64,000 nt of DNA from Dyadobacter sp. 50-39 (GTDB taxonomy: Bacteria > Bacteroidota > Bacteroidia > Cytophagales > Spirosomataceae), in assembly GCA_001898145.1 (NCBI GenBank), contig MKSR01000012.1:62001-126000 (forward strand). The letters run 5' to 3'. Under the pieces are notes generated by a model that saw only the letters and a list, made by a program, of their open reading frames with translations, did no database searches and had not been told where the DNA came from. Position 1 is the stretch's first letter, and the number at the start of each line of letters is the position of its first letter. Of this stretch, positions 43,817 to 54,104 are shown piece after piece. The translations under genes were made by a program, and so were the position numbers.

Positions 43817-43858
43817 CCATGGAAGCCCTGTAACCGCGCGGGGCTTCCATGGATATTT
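43817..43858 (+). terminator. Intrinsic terminator after amidohydrolase copy 2
   Basis: CCATGGAAGCCC (43817-43828) and GGGCTTCCATGG (43841-43852) make a perfect 12-bp stem followed by ATATTTTG. Confidence 0.8.
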
Positions 43859-43908
43859 TGCCTAATTTTACCTACTCAATATATCCCTGCCGTACATTTT
43901 CCAGTCTT

Positions 43909-44841
43909 ATGAAACTACCGATTCTCTCTTTAACGACGATCCTGACCCTGACATTCGGAGGCTTGCAAACTGCCGAGGCGCAGACCATCCCGAAAGAAGA
44001 ACTGATTTTCCTGACCTCCGAATGGAAAGGCGAGCGCTTCCCCGACGGCCGCCCGAAAATCTCCGACGAGCTCGTCCGCCGCGCCAGGGAAATCAATATC
44101 GAAGAAGCCTGGGTAGTGCTCAAAAACGAAGGCTATAACTGCCAGTTCGAAGGTAACTGGAAGATCGTACACGACGACGTGGTGATTGCCGGCCGTGCAC
44201 TGACGGCGCAGTTCATGCCGTCGCGTCCGGATATCGAGAAAAACATCAAGGACCGCGGTGCCAAGCAGGGCCGCATTGGAAACACCAACTCCTGGCCGAT
44301 CGACATGCTCGGCAAAGGCGACGTATACGTGGCCGACGGCATGGGCAAAATCGTGGAAGGAACGCTGATCGGCGATAACTTGGCGAATTCTATTTATGCC
44401 AAAACGGGCAATGGCGTGGTATTCGATGCCGGCGTGCGTGATCTTGACGGCCTTTCCAAAATTCCTGGCTTCAATGCATTCGTGCGCGATTTTGACCCGT
44501 CCTATCTGAAAGATGCCGTGGTAACCGGCATCAATACGCCCATCCGCATCGGCCGTGCCGTGGTGCTTCCCGGCGACCTGGTTTTGGCCAAAAAAGAAGG
44601 GGTAATTTTTGTACCTGCGCACATGGTCGAGAAAGTGGTGCAAACCGCGGAATTCATCGCGCTGCGTGACAAATTCGGCATTCAAATGCTGAAGGAAGGC
44701 AAATACACCCCGGGCCAGATCGACAGCCAATGGACCGATGCCCTCAAAAATGATTTCCTGAAATGGCTCGATAAAAACCCGAACGAGATTCCCATGAAGC
44801 GCTCGGAACTCGACGAATACATGAAAAAAAGAACCTGGTAA
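43909..44841 (+). CDS. Exported RraA-like protein (HMG/CHA aldolase-oxaloacetate decarboxylase fold)
   Basis: From ATG 43909 the protein has 310 residues: a signal peptide (about 1-24, ending AEAQ), an N-terminal helical extension, and an RraA-fold domain: VIAGRALTAQF, DVYVADGMGKIVEGTLIGDNLANSIYAKTGNGVVFDAGVRDLDGL, containing the family motif G-D-N-L (155-158) and the R177-D178 pair that binds substrate and Mg2+ in HMG aldolase. VLPGDLVLAKKEGVIFVPAHMVEKVV follows. An active aldolase or 2-oxoacid decarboxylase is therefore likely, rather than an RNase E regulator, but in the periplasm. The C-terminal ~60 residues are an extension of the usual family length. Confidence 0.82.
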   Translation: MKLPILSLTTILTLTFGGLQTAEAQTIPKEELIFLTSEWKGERFPDGRPKISDELVRRAREINIEEAWVVLKNEGYNCQFEGNWKIVHDDVVIAGRALTAQFMPSRPDIEKNIKDRGAKQGRIGNTNSWPIDMLGKGDVYVADGMGKIVEGTLIGDNLANSIYAKTGNGVVFDAGVRDLDGLSKIPGFNAFVRDFDPSYLKDAVVTGINTPIRIGRAVVLPGDLVLAKKEGVIFVPAHMVEKVVQTAEFIALRDKFGIQMLKEGKYTPGQIDSQWTDALKNDFLKWLDKNPNEIPMKRSELDEYMKKRTW

Positions 44842-44869
44842 GCGAGTAATCCGGCCTGGTTTTCAGCAT

Positions 44870-44902
44870 TTCCTGTTTGGTAAAACAGACAGGAATTTTC
44901 TT
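44870..44902 (+). terminator. Intrinsic terminator after the RraA-like gene
   Basis: TTCCTGTTTG (44870-44879) and CAGACAGGAA (44886-44895) form a 10-bp stem with one G-T pair, followed by TTTTC. It may still allow partial read-through to the transporter gene 35 bp further on. Confidence 0.7.
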
Positions 44903-44937
44903 TCGCATTTTCAAAATTGCATTTTAAATACATTAAT

Positions 44938-46044
44938 ATGAATATTTACAAGCTCATGTCTGGCGTCGCCGTGGTTTGCCTGGTGATAGCGCTATACTTC
45001 GCTTTCACGGGTAACCTGCCATCGGCCGGTCCCTTCTTTATCGCATTCTTTTTGTCGCTGGCCATCAGTTTCAGGGGTTACGAAAAGCTGAAAGGCTTTA
45101 CCTACACCACCGTCATTTTTGCGGCGGTTACCACAGCATTGTATTATCCCCAGCATTTCCTTACCGTAGGCGATTTCAAACTTTCTACCCTCATTACCCC
45201 CCTGATCCAGATCATCATGTTCGGGATGGGAACTTCCATGAGCTTCGGTGATTTTGTGGGTGTGGTTAAAATGCCCAAAGGCGTGCTGATCGGCGTAGTG
45301 AGCCACTTTATCATTATGCCCACGATTGGTTATACGCTAGCCAACATCAGCGGTTTCCCGCCTGAAATTGCAGCGGGTATCATCCTCATCGGTTGCTCGC
45401 CGAACGGTATGGCCTCCAATGTGATTTCATATCTTGCAAAGGCAAACCTGGCTTTGTCCATCACGATTACCGCCATTTCTACCATGCTCGCACCGATCGT
45501 AACGCCGGTACTCATGAGCATGCTCGCGGGCGCATTCGTGAAGATCGACACGCTGCATATGATGTGGGATATTATCAAAATGGTGATTATTCCTATCGGC
45601 GCCGGATTGCTTTTCAACAAGCTTTTCAGCGGAAAGGTAAAATGGCTCGACGCCGCCATGCCGCTGGTATCGATGGGCGGGATCGCATTCATTATCGTGA
45701 TCATTACGGCCGCGGGCCGCGACAGCCTGCTTTCCATCGGGCCCGCATTGCTGCTCCTCGTATTGATTCACAACCTTTCCGGCTACACGTTGGGTTACTG
45801 GTCGGGACGGCTGTTCCGCATGAGCGAACGCGACTGCCGTACGATAGCCATTGAAGTAGGAATGCAAAATGGTGGTCTGGCTTCGGGTATCGCCAAGGAA
45901 ATGGGTAAAATGGCCACCGTAGGCCTCGCCCCAGCGATCTTCGGGCCACTGATGAACATCACCGGCTCCATCCTGGCCTCCTGGTGGCAAGGCAAGCCAA
46001 CCGGGGATGAAGATACTTATGTAGAAACGGGCAGGGCCCATTAA
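44938..46044 (+). CDS. Bile acid:sodium symporter (BASS) family transporter
   Basis: The 368-residue inner-membrane protein has about ten helices and BASS motifs: QIIMFGMGTSMSFGDF, PKGVLIGVVSHFIIMPTIGYTLA, IILIGCSPNGMASNVISYLAKANLALSITITAISTMLAPIVTPVLM, and RTIAIEVGMQNGGLASGIAKE. BASS proteins import organic anions with Na+, including keto acids and pantothenate as well as bile acids. As the only cytoplasmic-membrane carrier in this enzyme locus, it is a candidate importer of the final keto-acid product. That role is inferred from context. Confidence 0.88.
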   Translation: MNIYKLMSGVAVVCLVIALYFAFTGNLPSAGPFFIAFFLSLAISFRGYEKLKGFTYTTVIFAAVTTALYYPQHFLTVGDFKLSTLITPLIQIIMFGMGTSMSFGDFVGVVKMPKGVLIGVVSHFIIMPTIGYTLANISGFPPEIAAGIILIGCSPNGMASNVISYLAKANLALSITITAISTMLAPIVTPVLMSMLAGAFVKIDTLHMMWDIIKMVIIPIGAGLLFNKLFSGKVKWLDAAMPLVSMGGIAFIIVIITAAGRDSLLSIGPALLLLVLIHNLSGYTLGYWSGRLFRMSERDCRTIAIEVGMQNGGLASGIAKEMGKMATVGLAPAIFGPLMNITGSILASWWQGKPTGDEDTYVETGRAH

Positions 46045-46085
46045 AAGCAAACGAGGCGCAGCTGAATACTGCGCCTTGTTTGCTT
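46045..46085. terminator. Bidirectional terminator between BASS and GNAT genes
   Basis: AAGCAAACGAGGCGCAG (46045-46061) and CTGCGCCTTGTTTGCTT (46069-46085) form a 17-bp stem with one mismatch, a 7-base loop and flanking A and T tracts, serving two convergent genes. Confidence 0.88.
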
Positions 46086-46100
46086 TTACATATCTATCAA

Positions 46101-46604
46101 TTAGTCTTCTTCCAACAACAGCTGCATATAAACCAGATCCAGCCACTGGTCGAACTTATAGGCTACCTCTTTGAGATAGCCCTTCTCCACAAATCCATAC
46201 TTCTTGTGAAATTCAATACTCGCGCGATTAGAAGCATCGATGCAGCCGATCATCGTATGCAGGCCCGATTCCTTCGCGCGCTGGATGAGGCTGCCGAGCA
46301 ACTTACCGCCTACGCCCATCCCGCGTGACTTTTCGTCGAGGTAAATGGAATGCTCCACGCTGAACTTGTACCCGATTTTAGGACGGAAAATATTGTAGGA
46401 ACCATAACCGATCACTTCGCCTTCCAGCTCCGCCACAATCACCGGCATGCCGTCATAGAACATCTGCTCAAACCAGGCCTTTTGTTGTTCCAAGGTCCGG
46501 GGTTCGTAATCGTAAATAGCCGTGGTGTTCAGAATAGCGTGGTTGATAATTTCCAACAGTGAAGGCAGATCCTTAGGAGCGGCACTTCTGATGATCAAAT
46601 CCAT
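46101..46604 (-). CDS. GNAT family N-acetyltransferase (phosphinothricin acetyltransferase-like)
   Basis: The 167-residue protein has the PAT-like GNAT layout: MDLIIRSAAPKDLPSLLEIINHAILNTTAIYDYEPRTLEQ, then the acetyl-CoA-binding segment SVEHSIYLDEKSRGMGVGGKLLGSLIQRAKESG (R-G-x-G-x-G), and IDASNRASIEFHKKYGFVEKGYLKEVAYKFDQWLDLVYMQL. The start is set at MDLIIRSA; upstream codons are hydrophobic and unlike the family. It probably acetylates a small amine such as an amino acid analogue. The in vivo substrate is unknown. Confidence 0.88.
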   Translation of the reverse strand: MDLIIRSAAPKDLPSLLEIINHAILNTTAIYDYEPRTLEQQKAWFEQMFYDGMPVIVAELEGEVIGYGSYNIFRPKIGYKFSVEHSIYLDEKSRGMGVGGKLLGSLIQRAKESGLHTMIGCIDASNRASIEFHKKYGFVEKGYLKEVAYKFDQWLDLVYMQLLLEED

Positions 46605-46714
46605 CAAAATAAAGCAGGTCGTTATTAGGTTTATTATTAAGGTCAAAAATACCTTATTATTTTAAAAAATTTCACGCCCAAACCCACATCCGCTTTACGT
46701 TTTTTTCTAATTCT

Positions 46715-46744
46715 TTTGAAAATCCTGAATTTCGAATAGCTTTG
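46715..46744 (+). promoter_or_regulatory. Bacteroidota-type promoter of the thiamine operon
   Basis: TTTG (46715-46718), an 18-base spacer and TAGCTTTG (46737-46744) match the primary-sigma consensus TTTG-N17-23-TAnnTTTG exactly. Transcription would start near 46750, just before the riboswitch. Confidence 0.8.
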
Positions 46745-46752
46745 TCTCAACT

Positions 46753-46828
46753 TTAGGGGTGTCCCGACATGCGGACTGAGATCATACCCTTTGAACCTGA
46801 TGCAGCTAGTACTGCCGAAGGGAAAAGC
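46753..46828 (+). promoter_or_regulatory. TPP riboswitch (thi-box)
   Basis: The leader carries the conserved thi-box elements in order: AGGGGTGTC (P1/P2 entry), CTGAGATCATACCC, TTTGAACCTGATGCAG, and AGTACTGCCGAAGGGAA. This RNA binds thiamine pyrophosphate and shuts off thiamine biosynthesis genes. It lies about 85 bases ahead of thiS and controls the thiS-thiC-thiE-thiG-thiH-thiF operon. Confidence 0.95.
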
Positions 46829-46912
46829 AGGAGTTACTGTGCACGTAGCTCCGTCTATTCTTTCTTCATAGGTCCATTCCTAAGGTTTTTTGTATTTAAA
46901 ACTGTATTTGGA

Positions 46913-49046
<2,134 letters not shown>

Positions 49047-50306
49047 ATGAAAGAGCTTATCGTCATCACCCATCCCGAAATGCTGCCCGGAGAAGCCGGT
49101 ATCATCAACCGGCTCTTCGGGCATGGCCTGGCGCGCCTGCATATACGCAAGCCCGGCGCGTCGGAGGCGCAACTCCGCGCATTGCTGGAACAGGTCGATA
49201 GGCAGTACTCCAACCGCATTGCATTGCATCAACACCATAAACTGGCTGCTGCATTCGGCATTACCGGGCTGCATTTTCCTGAAAGCGACAGGCTGGCGCA
49301 GAGCGGGAAGCATTGGAAGAAATTGCAAAGCGAAGGCTTCGTCATCAGCACTTCACTGCACGCTGCTGCTGATGTTGAAAATCTGTCGGATTGCTTTGAT
49401 TATGTTTTCCTGGGGCCTGTTTTTGATAGCATTTCGAAGAAAGGTTACCGTGGCAGGATGGCTGCTGATTTTAGATTGGAAAAACATCATTATGCTGGGA
49501 AAGTGATTGCCTTGGGCGGTATTGAAGCAGATAACTTGCCATCAGTATTTAAAATGGGCTTTGATGGTGCTGCACTGCTGGGAAGCATTTGGCAAGATCC
49601 CGAGAATGCTCTTACCCGATTTCAACAATGCCAGTTATTGCAATCATCTTCTTTTCATCCAGCGGATAGTGAGATAGCAACTGGTGTGGCCAAATTTCAT
49701 TTTATATCCCAGGAAACGGCCACAATGTCCCATATCGATAGCATTCGCCTCGCCTTGCAAGCCGGCTGCCGGTGGATTCAGCTGCGGGTGAAAAACCGGC
49801 CGGAGGAGGAAGTACTGGCGATGGCGTGGGAAGCTAGCCGCTTGTGCGACAGCTATGGTGCCAAACTCATTATCAATGATTTCCCGCGTGTAGCGCTGGC
49901 GGTGGATGCCTGCGGATTGCACCTGGGCCTCACGGATATGCCCGTACCCGAGGCGCGTGCGCTCGTGGGTGAGCGAATGATCATCGGCGGCACAGCCAAT
50001 ACCTGGGCGGATATCGTACTGCGGATTAACGAAGGTGCCGATTACATTGGCCTCGGGCCGTTTCGTTTTACCAATACCAAACAGAATCTCAGTCCTATTG
50101 TAGGCATTGAAGGCTATGGTACGCTAATGCGCCAAATGGAGGAAGCAGGACACATTACGCCCATTATTGCGATCGGCGGCATTACGCCGGAAGATATCGG
50201 CCCCATACGCGCGACCGGCATTTACGGCGTAGCGATGTCGGGCGCGTTGATCGGCGCAGCTGACCCCCGGGAGACTTTTTACCAAATCCAACAAACATTA
50301 TGCTGA
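49047..50306 (+). CDS. thiE: Fused double-domain ThiE: TenI-like N-domain plus thiamine phosphate synthase
   Basis: The 419-residue protein holds two TIM-barrel ThiE-family domains in one frame. The C-terminal domain (about 216-419) looks active: IQLRVKN (Gln-x-Arg and Lys), LIINDFP (Asn-Asp), [19 protein letters not shown] with Lys345, and [12 protein letters not shown]. It joins HMP-PP and thiazole phosphate to thiamine phosphate. The N-domain (1-200) keeps [29 protein letters not shown] and [10 protein letters not shown] but lacks the Asn-Asp pair, as in TenI-like proteins. These are normally separate genes. The linker has no stop codon; a GTG at codon 214 could allow internal initiation. 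It overlaps thiG by 7 bases. Confidence 0.9.
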   Translation: MKELIVITHPEMLPGEAGIINRLFGHGLARLHIRKPGASEAQLRALLEQVDRQYSNRIALHQHHKLAAAFGITGLHFPESDRLAQSGKHWKKLQSEGFVISTSLHAAADVENLSDCFDYVFLGPVFDSISKKGYRGRMAADFRLEKHHYAGKVIALGGIEADNLPSVFKMGFDGAALLGSIWQDPENALTRFQQCQLLQSSSFHPADSEIATGVAKFHFISQETATMSHIDSIRLALQAGCRWIQLRVKNRPEEEVLAMAWEASRLCDSYGAKLIINDFPRVALAVDACGLHLGLTDMPVPEARALVGERMIIGGTANTWADIVLRINEGADYIGLGPFRFTNTKQNLSPIVGIEGYGTLMRQMEEAGHITPIIAIGGITPEDIGPIRATGIYGVAMSGALIGAADPRETFYQIQQTLC

Positions 50307-51067
50307 CTATCGCAGATAAAACATTCCAATCCAGGCTCTTCACCGGCACCGGCAAATTCAGTTCGGCGGCGGTGATGGAAAATGCATTGCTGGCCTCGGG
50401 TTCCGAGCTGGTAACGGTGGCTTTGCGTCGTGTAGATGTACATGACGACGCCGACGACATCCTGAGCCATTTGTCGCACCATCACATTCACTTGCTACCC
50501 AATACCTCAGGCGTACGCACAGCCAAAGAAGCTGTTTTCGCCGCCCAGCTTGCCAGGGAGGCATTGGAAACCCACTGGCTGAAACTGGAAATCCATCCGG
50601 ACCCGAAGTACCTTATGCCCGATCCGATCGAGACGCTCAGAGCGACAGAGGAACTGGCCAAACTGGGTTTCGTGATATTGCCCTACATCCACGCCGACCC
50701 GGTGCTTTGCAAACGGCTGGAAGCGGCCGGTGCGTCGGCAGTGATGCCGCTGGGCTCGCCTATTGGAAGCAACAAGGGATTAAAAACCATCGATTTTCTG
50801 GAAATTATCATCGAGCAAAGTAAGGTACCGGTAGTTGTGGACGCGGGCATTGGAGCGCCGTCAGATGCCGCGAAAGCGATGGAGATCGGGGCTGATGCCG
50901 TACTGGTGAACACGGCGATTGCCGTTGCCGGCGATCCGGTGGCGATGGCAGAGGCATTCAGGCTCGCCGTGCAAGCAGGGAGAATGGCCTACGAGGCCCG
51001 ACTAGGATCCAAAAGTAACCTGGCCGAGGCCAGCAGCCCATTAACCGCATTTCTGGATGAGCTTTAA
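50300..51067 (+). CDS. thiG: Thiazole synthase ThiG
   Basis: ThiG forms the thiazole phosphate ring from DXP, dehydroglycine and ThiS thiocarboxylate. The 255-residue barrel shows [47 protein letters not shown] with the Schiff-base-forming Lys, [49 protein letters not shown], and [13 protein letters not shown]. It overlaps both neighbours (7 bp with thiE, 11 bp with thiH), implying translational coupling. Confidence 0.96.
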   Translation: MLTIADKTFQSRLFTGTGKFSSAAVMENALLASGSELVTVALRRVDVHDDADDILSHLSHHHIHLLPNTSGVRTAKEAVFAAQLAREALETHWLKLEIHPDPKYLMPDPIETLRATEELAKLGFVILPYIHADPVLCKRLEAAGASAVMPLGSPIGSNKGLKTIDFLEIIIEQSKVPVVVDAGIGAPSDAAKAMEIGADAVLVNTAIAVAGDPVAMAEAFRLAVQAGRMAYEARLGSKSNLAEASSPLTAFLDEL

Positions 51068-52187
51068 AGAAGAATTTGCCCGGTACTCCTGGGATTCCGT
51101 GAAAGAGGATATTTATGCCAAAACAGCGGCTGACGTAGAAAGGGCATTGACCGTTCCTAAAAGAACATTGGAAGATTTCAAGGCACTAGTTTCGCCGGCT
51201 GCGGCGGCATGCCTGGAACCTATGGCAAGGTTAAGCCGGCAGCTGACCCGGAAACGCTTTGGTAATACCATTCAAATGTATGTGCCGCTGTATTTGTCCA
51301 ACGAATGCACGAACATATGTACTTACTGCGGGTTTAGTCTGGATAACAAGGTGCGCCGCCGCACTTTGACCGACCACGAAATCCTGCTGGAAGTGGAGGT
51401 CATCAAAAGTATGGGCTACGGACACGTGCTGCTCGTCACCGGCGAAGCGAATCAGACGGTGCATGTGCCGTATTTCAAAAGAGTACTTGAACTGATCCGC
51501 CCGCATTTCGCCCAGGTATCCATGGAAGTGCAGCCGCTCGACCGGGATGAATATGAAGAACTGATCCCGCTCGGCTTGCATTCGGTGCTGGTTTACCAGG
51601 AAACCTATCATCAGGACGACTACCGGAAGCATCACCCCAAAGGCAAAAAAGCAAATTTCAACTACCGGCTCGAAACGCCCGACAGGCTCGGCCAGGCAGG
51701 TATCCATAAGATGGGGCTGGGTGTACTGATCGGTTTGGAAGATTGGCGCACAGACAGCTTTTTCACGGCCCTGCATCTGGATTATCTTGAAAAAACTTAC
51801 TGGCAAACGCGATACAGCCTGTCCTTCCCCCGCCTGCGGCCCTTTTCCGGGGGCCTCGAACCGAAGGTAGAAATGAGCGACAGGGAACTGGTACAACTCA
51901 TTTGTGCTTACCGGATTTTCAATGGGGAAGTCGAGCTGTCGCTGTCGACGCGCGAATCCGAGAAGTTCAGGAACCATTGCATCCAATTGGGTGTAACATC
52001 CATTAGCGCCGGCTCCAAAACCAATCCCGGCGGCTACGCTGTCGAGCCGGAATCTCTCGAACAATTCGAGATCTCCGACGAGCGGACACCCGCCGAGATC
52101 GCCCGGATGATACGCAATGCGGGTTACGAGCCGGTTTGGAAGGATTGGGACGCTTCTTTAATTCAATCATTATGTTCACACCGATAG
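51057..52187 (+). CDS. thiH: 2-iminoacetate (dehydroglycine) synthase ThiH, radical SAM
   Basis: ThiH cleaves tyrosine to p-cresol and dehydroglycine for ThiG, the anaerobic-type route in place of ThiO. The 376-residue protein has the [4Fe-4S] radical-SAM motif C84-x3-C88-x2-C91 ([13 protein letters not shown]), [43 protein letters not shown] and [13 protein letters not shown], and a C-terminal GSKTNPGGY segment. It overlaps thiG by 11 bp and thiF by 16 bp. Confidence 0.95.
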   Translation: MSFKEEFARYSWDSVKEDIYAKTAADVERALTVPKRTLEDFKALVSPAAAACLEPMARLSRQLTRKRFGNTIQMYVPLYLSNECTNICTYCGFSLDNKVRRRTLTDHEILLEVEVIKSMGYGHVLLVTGEANQTVHVPYFKRVLELIRPHFAQVSMEVQPLDRDEYEELIPLGLHSVLVYQETYHQDDYRKHHPKGKKANFNYRLETPDRLGQAGIHKMGLGVLIGLEDWRTDSFFTALHLDYLEKTYWQTRYSLSFPRLRPFSGGLEPKVEMSDRELVQLICAYRIFNGEVELSLSTRESEKFRNHCIQLGVTSISAGSKTNPGGYAVEPESLEQFEISDERTPAEIARMIRNAGYEPVWKDWDASLIQSLCSHR

Positions 52188-53218
52188 AGCGAAAACGATA
52201 CGCCCGGCAGATCATCATGCCGGAAATGGGTTTAAAAGGCCAGGAGAAACTGTGCGCGGGCAAGGTGGTAGTGGTAGGTGCGGGCGGCCTGGGATGCCCG
52301 ATACTGCAATATCTCGTGGCGGCTGGGATCGGTGAAATCGGTGTAATTGATGACGACACGGTCGACCTCACCAACCTGCACCGGCAAATACTGTACTCCG
52401 CCGATGATGTGGGGAAAAACAAAGCCATTACGGCAGTCGAGAAACTCTCTGTCCTCAATCCGTTTGTAAACCTCACAGCCTACCCCGATCGCCTCAGCGC
52501 GGAAAATGCGGCGGACTTGCTCCATGGATATGACCTGGTGATCGACGGTTCCGATAATTTCGAAACGCGTTACCTGGTCAATGATTTTTGCGTGAAACTG
52601 AACAAGCCCTTCGTCTTCGGCTCCATTCTGCGGTTCGAGGGGCAGGTTTCCGTGTTCAACTACCAGGGCGGCCCCACTTACAGATGCCTTTTCCCCGATG
52701 CCGAGGAGGGAAACAATTGTGCGGAGGCAGGGGTAATGGGCGTTTTGCCCGGCATCATCGGTACTTACATGGCCAATGAGGCAATAAAAGTTCTCGCCGG
52801 TATCGGCGAGCCGTTGTCCGGCAAGCTGCTGGTGATCAATACGCTTTCGAATAGTCAATCTGTTTTCGAGTTTTCAAGATCCTTCGCACCAGCTCCTTCA
52901 AAATCAGGGAAAGCCGCTGCGAACCAGCCGGCGGAAGCAAGCACAAGGGAAATGTCGCTCGATGAGTATGAAGCTTTGCAAGAAGCCGATCCAGGGCAGG
53001 TTTTGCTTGTGGATGTTCGCGAATATTATGAATTTGAGGCAGATAACTTCGGCGGTGAGAATATCCCCCTTTCCGAAATTCCTGAAAGCATCGAAACGTT
53101 TCCTTCGGGTAAAAAAGTGGTATTCTACTGCAACAGCGGCAAACGCAGCCTGCAAGCTGCCAAGCTCCTGGCGCAAAGCGGCTACGAGGGACAGAGTTTC
53201 TGGGCGCAGCATTGGTAA
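52172..53218 (+). CDS. thiF: ThiF/MoeB-type adenylyltransferase with C-terminal rhodanese domain
   Basis: The enzyme adenylates the Gly-Gly tail of ThiS. The 348-residue protein starts [20 protein letters not shown] and has the nucleotide loop GAGGLG (residues 36-41), TNLHRQILY, DGSDNFETRYLVND, and NNCAEAGVMG with the likely catalytic Cys183. Of the four zinc-site cysteines normal in MoeB/ThiF only one is left (Cys172 in TYRCLFP); the CPxC-type second pair is replaced by a Ser/Ala/Lys linker (about 234-256). A rhodanese domain (about 260-348) has the active-site loop YCNSGKRS with Cys320 and may supply sulfur. It is the last gene of the thiamine operon. Confidence 0.92.
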   Translation: MFTPIERKRYARQIIMPEMGLKGQEKLCAGKVVVVGAGGLGCPILQYLVAAGIGEIGVIDDDTVDLTNLHRQILYSADDVGKNKAITAVEKLSVLNPFVNLTAYPDRLSAENAADLLHGYDLVIDGSDNFETRYLVNDFCVKLNKPFVFGSILRFEGQVSVFNYQGGPTYRCLFPDAEEGNNCAEAGVMGVLPGIIGTYMANEAIKVLAGIGEPLSGKLLVINTLSNSQSVFEFSRSFAPAPSKSGKAAANQPAEASTREMSLDEYEALQEADPGQVLLVDVREYYEFEADNFGGENIPLSEIPESIETFPSGKKVVFYCNSGKRSLQAAKLLAQSGYEGQSFWAQHW

Positions 53219-53224
53219 TCGAAT

Positions 53225-54031
53225 ATGCAGGTCAAACCAAACCCACTCCTTTCCGGCATCGTGCGGCATTTTCTGGCCATAGAAAGTGATACGCAGTCAG
53301 CCATGCGAATTTTTTCGGATGGAAATACTGGATTGGTATTCAATTACGGCGATCCGCTTTTTTTCCGGAATGAAATGGATTTGGGTACCACTGCTCTGCC
53401 TGCCAGCTTTGTTTACGGCCAGCTCGACTCATACCGCAACGTTTCAAGCCAGGGGCGCATTCGGTTGCTGATTGCCGTGCTTCATCCTTTCGGCGCATCG
53501 ACACTGCTAAAATTCCCCGCATCGGAATTGAGGAACCAGACCATCGCCTTCGAAGATTGCTTCGGTGTCCAAGCGGATTCTGTGGATGATCAAATTGCTT
53601 CCTTATCTTCCCTTCACGACAAAATACGCGCGGCGGAGCATTTTTTGCTACGCCAGTCGAACGGCTTATGCGACAATAGTCCATTGATAGCCAATGCCAT
53701 CCGCATTATCCATGCGCAAAATGGCCTTATCCCTGTGGTGCAACTCGCCACGCTTAGCGGCACCCATGAGCGCCAGCTGCAACGCAAGTTCGAGGAGCAG
53801 ATCGGCGTCTCGCCCAAACGCTACTCGGGCATTATCCGTATGCAGCATGCATTGCGGATGCTGCGCAAAAATTCTGGCAATTTATCACTGGCCGGCATTG
53901 CTTGCGAATCCGGCTTCTTCGACCAGGCACATCTCACCCGCGAAATGAAGCACATTTCGGGACTCACGCCGGGCCAGTACCTTAGCCCGGAAAACGTGCT
54001 CGCCGCCAATCTGATCCGGCTCGGACATTAG
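53225..54031 (+). CDS. AraC family transcriptional regulator
   Basis: The 268-residue protein has an N-terminal ligand-sensing region (about 1-150, of the DUF6597-like type: GIVRHFLAIES, GNTGLVFNYGDP, FVYGQLDSYR) and a C-terminal AraC domain with two helix-turn-helix motifs: LATLSGTHERQLQRKFEEQIGVSPKRYSGIIRMQHAL and LAGIACESGFFDQAHLTREMKHISGLTPGQYL. It starts 6 bp after thiF and may be read through from the thi operon, but there is no reason to tie it to thiamine. The likely target is the downstream nitrilase gene or itself. Confidence 0.87.
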   Translation: MQVKPNPLLSGIVRHFLAIESDTQSAMRIFSDGNTGLVFNYGDPLFFRNEMDLGTTALPASFVYGQLDSYRNVSSQGRIRLLIAVLHPFGASTLLKFPASELRNQTIAFEDCFGVQADSVDDQIASLSSLHDKIRAAEHFLLRQSNGLCDNSPLIANAIRIIHAQNGLIPVVQLATLSGTHERQLQRKFEEQIGVSPKRYSGIIRMQHALRMLRKNSGNLSLAGIACESGFFDQAHLTREMKHISGLTPGQYLSPENVLAANLIRLGH

Positions 54032-54104
54032 TTTCGGTTGCTTGTCGGGTTTGTACAATACAGATAATTCCCTGGCATTTACTTTTGAGCAAAAAAGTAC
54101 AGCT

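Noticed and set aside
43909-44841. RNase E inhibitor RraA
   Set aside because: Signal peptide, retained aldolase motif R-D and catabolic context argue against a cytosolic RNase regulator.
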